Shown: positions 13,919 to 19,608 of the stretch, in pieces
How positions within the stretch are numbered: the first letter of the stretch is position 1
Layout of the letters: each line of letters opens with the position of its first letter
Assembly: GCA_964342675.1 (NCBI GenBank)
Contig: CAYFFR010000027.1
Location: 1-19,608, forward strand
Source: MED-G82 sp964342675
GTDB taxonomy: Bacteria > Pseudomonadota > Gammaproteobacteria > Magnimaribacterales > D2472
Length of the DNA stretch: 19,608 bases
Direction: 5' to 3'
The notes under the pieces: generated by a model
Seen by the model: only the letters and a program-made list of their open reading frames with translations
What the model was told of the DNA's origin: nothing
The model's database searches: none
Translations under genes and position numbers: made by a program

Positions 13919-14820
13919 GATTTATCTGCTTGCTCAAGAATTTTAATAGTCTGTTCTGGACCACTAAATAGTTCTCTTGCATCATCCATATTAGATACCG
14001 ATTCCCAATTTGCAGCTATGTTTTCAGGGGTCATATCAGTTTCAGTACCTAAAGCAACTCCCATAGTCTCATATATCCTAAATCTAGTGAAAACTCCTGC
14101 TCCAGCACCTATAATCGCACCATTAGGAGCATCATCGCTGGCTAGATAAATAACTGCAGGAGTAACATATTCTGGCATAAACCTCTCTCCTACACCCTCA
14201 GGAAAGAGTGATTCAGTCATTCTTGATAAAGCTACCGGTGCTACAGCGCTTGAATGCACATTGTACTTCTGGCCTTCAATTTTTAAACAGTTCATTAACC
14301 CAATCATAGCCATCTTTGCTGCGCCATAATTTGCCTGACCAAAATTACCACACAGGCCCCCTGAAGAAGTGGTAAAAACAATTCTGCCAAAATTTTGTTC
14401 TCTCATTATTGGGTATACTGCATGGGATGCATACACGCTCCCCTGGAAATGGACATCCATAACTGCATTAAACTCCTCTAACGTAATTTTATGAAAGCTT
14501 TTATCTCTTAAAATACCTGCGTTATTAACCAAAATATCTATTCTTTCCCACTTGTCCATGGCTTCTTTAACCATATTTTCAACGCCTGCTTGGTCTGAAA
14601 CGCTTGATCCATTTGCTATTGCCTCACCTCCTTCAGCCTTAATCTCCTCTACAACAGCATTTGCTGCATCGCTAGCACCACCACTGCCATCTACTGCACC
14701 GCCAAGATCATTGACGACAACTTTTGCTCCTCTTCGCGCAAATTCTAAAGCATGTTGTTTACCTAGACCTCCTCCAGAACCAGTGATAATTACTACTTTG
14801 TCATCAAATCTTATAGTCAT
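13915..14820 (-). CDS. Short-chain dehydrogenase, MFE-2 (HSD17B4) type
   Basis: This 301-residue NAD-dependent oxidoreductase resembles the dehydrogenase part of multifunctional enzyme 2, which oxidises (3R)-hydroxyacyl-CoA. The cofactor motif TGSGGGLG is at 13-20, Asp38 (VNDLGG) favours NAD, and NNAG is at 99-102. The catalytic Ser152/153-Tyr165-Lys169 set lies in TTSSGGLCGNFGQANYGAAK. The C-terminal part, with YVTPAVIYLASDDAP and MTPENIAANW, follows MFE-2 rather than FabG, which is about 245 residues. AAAGGAG lies about five bases before the ATG at 14820. It starts 30 bases after the ferredoxin-reductase stop, so the two are likely one transcript. An acyl-CoA or steroid-like substrate is plausible. 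The stop overlaps the GST stop by 4 bases. Confidence 0.87.
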   Translation of the reverse strand: MTIRFDDKVVIITGSGGGLGKQHALEFARRGAKVVVNDLGGAVDGSGGASDAANAVVEEIKAEGGEAIANGSSVSDQAGVENMVKEAMDKWERIDILVNNAGILRDKSFHKITLEEFNAVMDVHFQGSVYASHAVYPIMREQNFGRIVFTTSSGGLCGNFGQANYGAAKMAMIGLMNCLKIEGQKYNVHSSAVAPVALSRMTESLFPEGVGERFMPEYVTPAVIYLASDDAPNGAIIGAGAGVFTRFRIYETMGVALGTETDMTPENIAANWESVSNMDDARELFSGPEQTIKILEQADKS

Positions 14821-14850
14821 AATTGCTCCTTTCTAAGATGTATATTGTAT

Positions 14851-16077
14851 CTAACTTGAGCCTGAGAAAATATTATCAGGGCTAAATTCTGGATCTTTAA
14901 TAATCTCCATAGAAATCTTACTGCCGCTAGATAAAGCCTTTTTTAATAGCATAAACTGCTTAGGCTGATTAACAGAATCAACAGCTATTAAATGACCATT
15001 TTTGCCATAACAAGCTAAAAAAGATGCAGCACTGGTATCGCCTATAACATGAAAATCATCAAAACCTCTTGAAATACCTGCCATTTGAAGTTTTAAGTCA
15101 TATTGGTCTGACCAAAACCATGGCAATTCTTTATAAGTAAGGTCATTCCCTATTATCGAAGATGCTACTACTTTGGATTGTGCCAAAGCATTTGGAACTG
15201 ATTCAAGTCTTAAATTATCTTGTAAAAGCTCATTAAAATGAAATGTGCAATCTCCTGCGCCTAGAATTCTTGGATCTTTGGTACGACAAAAATGATCAAC
15301 ATGAAGACCTCCATCACATTCAAGTCCAGCTGCATTTGCAAGATCAGTGTTAGGAATCGCACCAATACCAACTAACATAAGGTCTGTCTTAAGGTTGTCG
15401 CCATTAGTTAGAAGCAATTCATGACATAGCTCTCCCTTTACATTAATTTGTTCTATTCCAGTAGAACAAATAATCTGAACGCCACGGCTGGAATGGTAGT
15501 CATGATAAAACTTAGAAATTTCATCAGTTGTTACACGTTTTAATATTCTCTCTTCAACCTCCAGCAATGTCACTTCGTAATTTAATTCTATTAAAGCTGA
15601 AGCAACTTCAAGACCAATGTATCCACCACCTAGCAAAGTTACATGTTTGATATGTGCTAATGATTCTTTAATTAATTTAGCATCGGTTAAATCTCTTAAA
15701 TATAAAATATTCTTGGCATCGCTATTTGGTAAGTCTAATTTTCTTGGTAAAGAACCTGTTGCTAAAACTAAGTAATCATAGTCTTGGGACCTATCTTTGT
15801 AGGAAATAGTTTGTTCCTCTCTATTAATTGAAGAAACTTCAGTATCAAGATGAACAACAATGGAATTATCTTCATAAAAACTATCTTTTTTAAATAAGAG
15901 GTTATTTTCTTCAACTTTATCTTTCAAAAAATCTTTCGAAAGAGGTGGTCTATGATAAGGCAGAAAAGTTTCTGTTGTAAAAAGGTCAATTTGCCCATCG
16001 AAGCCATCTCTTCTTAAACTGTAAGCAACATTTGCACCAGCATGACTTGACCCAACCACTATAACTTTGGAACTCAT
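14851..16077 (-). CDS. FAD-dependent NADH:ferredoxin reductase (rhodocoxin/putidaredoxin reductase type)
   Basis: This 408-residue flavoprotein should move electrons from NADH to a small ferredoxin or rubredoxin-like partner. The FAD motif near the start is GSSHAGANVA (9-18). ATGSLPRKL follows at 106-114, the NAD motif is LGGGYIGLEVA at 149-159 with Glu174 favouring NADH, and the second FAD segment is ILGAGDC at 271-277. The reductase C-terminal domain includes LPWFWSDQYDLKLQMAG. Such enzymes often serve cytochrome P450s or ring-hydroxylating dioxygenases. No ferredoxin or oxygenase gene lies in the window, so its partner is elsewhere. It is upstream of, and probably co-transcribed with, the SDR gene. 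It is divergent from mdh over 102 bases and has no Shine-Dalgarno sequence. Confidence 0.87.
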   Translation of the reverse strand: MSSKVIVVGSSHAGANVAYSLRRDGFDGQIDLFTTETFLPYHRPPLSKDFLKDKVEENNLLFKKDSFYEDNSIVVHLDTEVSSINREEQTISYKDRSQDYDYLVLATGSLPRKLDLPNSDAKNILYLRDLTDAKLIKESLAHIKHVTLLGGGYIGLEVASALIELNYEVTLLEVEERILKRVTTDEISKFYHDYHSSRGVQIICSTGIEQINVKGELCHELLLTNGDNLKTDLMLVGIGAIPNTDLANAAGLECDGGLHVDHFCRTKDPRILGAGDCTFHFNELLQDNLRLESVPNALAQSKVVASSIIGNDLTYKELPWFWSDQYDLKLQMAGISRGFDDFHVIGDTSAASFLACYGKNGHLIAVDSVNQPKQFMLLKKALSSGSKISMEIIKDPEFSPDNIFSGSS

Positions 16078-16150
16078 AAGGCTATTTTATACAATGCCAT
16101 AAATAATTAAAAAAAGTTATTCAACAATCAATTAATGATGAATTTAGGAA

Positions 16151-16156
16151 TATAAT
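16151..16156 (+). promoter_or_regulatory. Candidate -10 element of mdh
   Basis: A perfect TATAAT lies 24 bases before the mdh ATG. No good -35 hexamer is found 16-18 bases upstream. Transcription from it would give a leader of about 15-18 bases, and no Shine-Dalgarno sequence is visible there. Confidence 0.4.
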
Positions 16157-16179
16157 AACTGACGAAACAAAAACCTAAA

Positions 16180-17181
16180 ATGTCAAATAGAATAAAAGTT
16201 GTTGTTACTGGAGCAGCGGGTCAAATTGGATATTCTTTGGTTCCCAGATTAGTAGATGGTCACACGTTTGGTAATAAGCAGGTTGATCTTGAGCTAGTCG
16301 AAATACCAGCTGTTGTTGATAAATTAGAAGGCTTAGTCATGGAGCTTGAAGATTCGTATTTCCCACATATGGGAAAAGTTAATTACACTGATAATTTTAA
16401 GAAAGCTGCAGAAGGAGCTGATTGGTTTTTATTGGTTGGCAGTATTCCAAGAGGTATTGTGTATCAGGGTAAAAAAATTGAAGAACGTTCAGATCTATTG
16501 AAAATTAATGGTGGGATTTTTGTTGATCAAGGGAAAGTAATTGGTGAATTTGGTAAACCTGATGCAAGAATACTTGTGGTTGGTAACCCTGCAAATACTA
16601 ATGCATTGATTGGTCAATATTCAGCAAATAACTCTGATCAGCTATGGATGGCAATGACCATGCTTGATTCAAATCGAGCTAAATCAATTCTTGCTAAAAA
16701 ACTTAATGTTGGAGTAGAAGATATAAACAGGATGATTATTTGGGGAAATCACAGTCCAACTATGTACCCAGATTATGAAAATATTATGGTAAATGGAAAG
16801 TTAGGAAAAGAATTAATTACTGAACGAGACTGGATATCCAATGAGTTACTCCCAAAAGTGCAACAGAGAGGGAAAGCAGTCATTGATGCTCGTGGTGCTT
16901 CCTCTGCTACCTCGGCTGCTAAAGCAGCCCTTGATACTGTTGTGGCATGTGAAAATCAGACACCTTCTGGAGAGTTGTTTAGTGCAGCAGTCTTATCAGA
17001 TGGGTGTTATGGCATTCCTGAAGGAATTATATGCGGTTTGCCTTTAATGACTACTGCAGAAGGTAAAGTCGAGATTGTTAGAGATCTGACGTTATCTGAT
17101 TTTGCAAAAGAAAAAATTAACCTTTCTGTGGCTGAATTAGAAAATGAGCGGTCCGCAGTAGCTGATTTATTAAAAAATTGA
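16180..17181 (+). CDS. mdh: Malate dehydrogenase, type 2 (cytosolic-like), with extended active-site loop
   Basis: This 333-residue NAD-dependent enzyme interconverts malate and oxaloacetate in the TCA cycle. The NAD motif GAAGQIGY is at 11-18, the NAD-selecting LVEIP at 39-43, and GNPANTN at 135-141. Asp163 and Arg166 (LDSNRAK) and catalytic His191 (WGNHSPTMYPD) are in place, and SDGCYGIPEG is at 273-282. All belong to the type-2 family shared with eukaryotic cytosolic MDH. The mobile loop that closes on substrate (Pro90-Arg91 to Arg103) is about six residues longer than the usual PRGPGMER form, reading PRGIVYQGKKIEER. The family His in LDHNRA is Ser164. There is no Shine-Dalgarno sequence, and a TATAAT lies 24 bases upstream. 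The stop overlaps the TTG start of the next gene. The family is certain; exact substrate preference is slightly open because of the loop. Confidence 0.9.
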   Translation: MSNRIKVVVTGAAGQIGYSLVPRLVDGHTFGNKQVDLELVEIPAVVDKLEGLVMELEDSYFPHMGKVNYTDNFKKAAEGADWFLLVGSIPRGIVYQGKKIEERSDLLKINGGIFVDQGKVIGEFGKPDARILVVGNPANTNALIGQYSANNSDQLWMAMTMLDSNRAKSILAKKLNVGVEDINRMIIWGNHSPTMYPDYENIMVNGKLGKELITERDWISNELLPKVQQRGKAVIDARGASSATSAAKAALDTVVACENQTPSGELFSAAVLSDGCYGIPEGIICGLPLMTTAEGKVEIVRDLTLSDFAKEKINLSVAELENERSAVADLLKN

Positions 17182-17615
17182 AGTTCAACTCCAAAGCATT
17201 TAAAGCAATTTTAGAAATCATCAATCAACATGAGGTTGATCATTTAGTGGTAGTGACCCAGATAGGACTAGACCAAGCGATGGATGATTTGCAAAAAGTT
17301 TGTAGTAGTATGTCAATTCTGCCAAGTATTGAGGGGTTAGATTTTCCAACAAATCAATTATGTGTGATTTTTGAAGATATAAGTATTAATAAAATTATCT
17401 TAGGGAAACTTAAAAATTTATTGGCTCAGAAAATTATATTAGCTAATAATACAATGAAAAAAGCTGAGCTATTAGAGTTGGGCTTTATAGATTTAGGTCT
17501 AGATTCAAAACCCGGAATATTTACTTACAATCTTGAATCTTATAATAAAAAAAGAGACTGGAATAATGCGGATGGTTGGGCAAACCCAGAAAATTTTGGA
17601 AAATACCGCTGGTGA
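17178..17615 (+). CDS. Small conserved protein, DUF6231-like, function unknown
   Basis: This 145-residue protein has no enzyme motif that I can recognise. Its C-terminus, WANPENFGKYRW (134-145), is very similar to the ending I recall for small gammaproteobacterial proteins of the DUF6231 group, so it is likely a real conserved gene. That assignment is from memory and unchecked. The N-terminal part (VDHLVVVTQIGLDQAM, 20-35) suggests an alternating alpha/beta fold. There is no signal peptide or membrane span. The TTG start overlaps the mdh stop in the sequence TTGA, and no Shine-Dalgarno sequence precedes it. The next in-frame ATG would remove about 34 residues, including this conserved-looking core. 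Translation is therefore probably coupled to mdh. Its stop directly abuts the lysS stop on the other strand. Confidence 0.72.
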   Translation: MKFNSKAFKAILEIINQHEVDHLVVVTQIGLDQAMDDLQKVCSSMSILPSIEGLDFPTNQLCVIFEDISINKIILGKLKNLLAQKIILANNTMKKAELLELGFIDLGLDSKPGIFTYNLESYNKKRDWNNADGWANPENFGKYRW

Positions 17616-19109
17616 TTAATCTTTCATTTGAGGGAATAGCAAAACATCTCTGATAGAGGAGCTGTTGGTAAGTAGCATAACCAATCTATCAATCCCTATA
17701 CCAACACCTACTGCTGGTGGCATGCCATACTCAAGTGCGGTAATGTAATCCTCATCAAATGACATAGCCTCCTTGTCACCAGCTTTTGCTGCCTTTACTT
17801 GATCATGAAAACGTTCTGCCTGATCATCTGGATCATTTAATTCACAAAACCCATTTGCAATTTCCTTGCCGCCAATAAATAATTCAAATCTATCTGCAAA
17901 ATCTGCATCTGCATTATTTCTTCTAGATAGTGGAGATATTTCAACTGGATATTCAGTCACAAAAGTTGGTTGTATTAAATGATCCTCTACTGTTTTTTCA
18001 AACAATTCTAATAAAATTTTGCCCCATCCATCGGATTTATTTGATTTTATACCTTTAGACAATGCAAAGTTCTTCATATATTTAAGATCCTTAATATCGA
18101 TATCTTTTAACTCAGAATTATGTTCTTTAACTAAGGAGGTTAAAGTGTGAGTTTTAAAATTACTTAGATCTATTTTTTTCCCATCCCATTCTATTTCCTT
18201 ATTATTCAGTTTGATTGAAGCTGCTGCGTTTTTAATCAAAGAAGCTACAAAATCTAAAATATCATTAAACTTCGCATGTGCAGCATAAAATTCAAGCATA
18301 GTAAATTCAGGATTATGTTTTGTAGATAAGCCTTCATTCCTAAAACTCCTGTTGATTTCAAACACTCTATCAAAACCTCCAACTAATAATCTTTTTAAAT
18401 GGAGTTCTGGAGCAACACGAAGGTATAAATCGCGGCTTAAAGCATTGTGTTTGGTGATAAATGGTCTTGCAACTGCTCCACCAGGTAAAGAATGCATCAT
18501 AGGTGTTTCTACTTCCATATATTGATCATCTTTCATGGTATTACGAATGCTATCGACAATACGTGATCGTTTTTGAAATAATTCTTTTGAATCATTACTG
18601 CTCATTAAGTCCACATACCTTTGACGATATCGAATTTCAACATCAGATAATCCTTTATGTTTTTCAGGCATAGGCCTTAAAGACTTAGTGATCATCACAG
18701 CCTGCGAAGCATCAATTGTTAATTCATCTGTCTTTGTTCTAAATAATCTACCTCCAATACCTACAATATCCCCAATATCCCAAGTCTTGAATTCTGTGTA
18801 AGTCTCTTCCCCTAAATTATTCTTACTAGCATAAATTTGTATGTCTGTAAGTTCATCACGAATAGTCATAAAGCTCGCATTACCCATAACTCTCTTGAGA
18901 ATAATCCTACCTGCTACCTGCAAACCATCTACTTGTTCCTTTTCTAGATCTTTTTTAGATGCATCATTGTATTGATCAATAATATCAGCAGCTCTGTTGA
19001 GGCGATCAAAATCATTGATATAAGCCTTAGCATTTTCACGTAAAGCCTTTAATTTTTTTCTACGTTCTTCAATGATTGCTGCTTCACCACCTAAATTACC
19101 TTCTGACAT
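17616..19109 (-). CDS. lysS: Lysyl-tRNA synthetase, class II
   Basis: This 497-residue enzyme charges tRNA(Lys) with lysine. The N-terminal anticodon-binding OB-fold covers about 60-145 (VAGRIILKRVMGNASFM). The class II catalytic core follows. Motif 1 is around 184-203, ending in VETPMM. Motif 2 is around 249-274 with FRNEGLSTKHNPEFTMLE, and motif 3 is at 470-497 with GIGIDRLVMLL and IRDVLLFP. Length is close to E. coli LysS (505). It begins three bases after the prfB stop, the conserved prfB-lysS operon of Gammaproteobacteria. AAGGGA and AAGG lie just before the ATG. Its stop codon is directly adjacent to the convergent upstream gene, leaving no room for a separate terminator. Confidence 0.97.
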   Translation of the reverse strand: MSEGNLGGEAAIIEERRKKLKALRENAKAYINDFDRLNRAADIIDQYNDASKKDLEKEQVDGLQVAGRIILKRVMGNASFMTIRDELTDIQIYASKNNLGEETYTEFKTWDIGDIVGIGGRLFRTKTDELTIDASQAVMITKSLRPMPEKHKGLSDVEIRYRQRYVDLMSSNDSKELFQKRSRIVDSIRNTMKDDQYMEVETPMMHSLPGGAVARPFITKHNALSRDLYLRVAPELHLKRLLVGGFDRVFEINRSFRNEGLSTKHNPEFTMLEFYAAHAKFNDILDFVASLIKNAAASIKLNNKEIEWDGKKIDLSNFKTHTLTSLVKEHNSELKDIDIKDLKYMKNFALSKGIKSNKSDGWGKILLELFEKTVEDHLIQPTFVTEYPVEISPLSRRNNADADFADRFELFIGGKEIANGFCELNDPDDQAERFHDQVKAAKAGDKEAMSFDEDYITALEYGMPPAVGVGIGIDRLVMLLTNSSSIRDVLLFPQMKD

Positions 19110-19112
19110 GCC

Positions 19113-19608
19113 TTATATCCCTTGAGTTAAACTTGCTTTAATAAATTCATCTAAGTCTCCATCCAAAACTGATTGTGTATTTCCAGTTTCAATATTAGTT
19201 CTTAAATCTTTAATCCTTGACTGGTCTAATACGTACGAACGAATCTGGCTTCCCCAACCTATATCTGATTTACTGTCCTCTAACATCTGCTGTTCTTCCT
19301 TTTGCTTTTGTAATTCTAGCTCATAGAGCTTGGATTTGAGTTGTTTAAATGCATTATCTTTATTCTTGTGCTGAGATCGATCACTTTGACACTGCACTAC
19401 GGTTCCCGTAGGAGTATGGGTTAAACGAACTGCAGAATCTGTTTTATTAACATGTTGGCCTCCTGCACCAGAAGCTCGATAAGTATCAATTCTTACATCA
19501 CTTGGATTTAAATCTACCTCTATGGAGTCATCTATTTCAGGAGAAACGAAAACTGATGCAAAAGATGTATGTCTCCTATTGCCGCTATCAAATGGAGATT
19601 TTCTTACC
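19113..19608 (-). CDS. prfB: Peptide chain release factor 2, C-terminal part, cut by window edge
   Basis: The minus-strand frame is open from the right edge and gives 164 residues before the stop, the C-terminal part of RF2 (usually about 365 residues). It starts VRKSPFDSGNRRHTSF and contains the catalytic GGQ motif in GAGGQHVNKT (codons at 19463-19455), which triggers release of the finished protein at UGA and UAA stops. The tail (CQSDRSQHKNKD, then KSDIGWGSQIRSYVLD) matches RF2 closely. An internal GTG at 19397 is not a start, since the conserved frame continues upstream. The codon-recognition SPF tripeptide and the usual programmed frameshift site near codon 26 lie outside the window, so the frameshift cannot be assessed. 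It forms an operon with lysS. Confidence 0.96.
   Translation of the reverse strand, partial: VRKSPFDSGNRRHTSFASVFVSPEIDDSIEVDLNPSDVRIDTYRASGAGGQHVNKTDSAVRLTHTPTGTVVQCQSDRSQHKNKDNAFKQLKSKLYELELQKQKEEQQMLEDSKSDIGWGSQIRSYVLDQSRIKDLRTNIETGNTQSVLDGDLDEFIKASLTQGI

Noticed and set aside
19113..19397. Separate 94-residue gene starting at the GTG at 19397
   Set aside because: The conserved RF2 sequence, including the GGQ motif, continues in the same frame upstream to the window edge.
1..19608. Mobile elements, CRISPR arrays, phage genes or defence islands
   Set aside because: No transposase, integrase, repeat-spacer pattern, long direct repeat or composition jump was seen; the gene content is housekeeping throughout.

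Overview
The window reads as ordinary chromosome of a low-GC, gene-dense Gammaproteobacterium, probably a free-living marine lineage such as SAR86. That placement is an inference from AT-rich sequence, very short intergenic gaps, gammaproteobacterial gene order (ygfZ/sdhE, rpoE-rseA-mucD-lepA, prfB-lysS) and a Pseudomonas-type NrdA with two ATP cones. No tRNA, rRNA, CRISPR array, insertion sequence, prophage or toxin system was found. The window is housekeeping DNA with several lineage-specific twists, and I see no wholly new system.

Left part (1-4694): an envelope-stress block runs on the minus strand as sdhE, rpoE, an anti-sigma gene, a mucD-type periplasmic protease and lepA (cut by the window edge). 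ygfZ diverges from sdhE and converges on ung. The anti-sigma protein looks like an RseA whose periplasmic tail carries the C-terminal domain of RseB/MucB. No separate rseB, mucC or nadB is present. A sigma-E-like promoter lies directly before rpoE.

Middle (4695-8937): a 310-base AT-rich gap with three tightly packed DnaA-box-like sites separates ung from an Old Yellow Enzyme gene. After this come a short ACT-domain 3-phosphoglycerate dehydrogenase (serA) and glycerol kinase (glpK), both on minus.

Right-middle (8938-13918): a 262-base control region between glpK and nrdA holds two NrdR-type boxes spaced 31 bases apart, a good sigma-70-type promoter and several DnaA boxes. It drives nrdA-nrdB plus a glutathione S-transferase-like gene that starts with TTG three bases after the nrdB stop.

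Right part (13915-19608): a minus-strand pair encodes a ferredoxin-type reductase and an MFE-2-type short-chain dehydrogenase. A plus-strand pair encodes a type-2 malate dehydrogenase with a lengthened active-site loop and a small conserved protein. The window ends with prfB (partial) and lysS on minus.

Four convergent gene pairs meet with overlaps or gaps of -9, +18, -4 and 0 bases and no visible terminator. Several first genes lack a Shine-Dalgarno sequence. Both points suggest strong genome streamlining.
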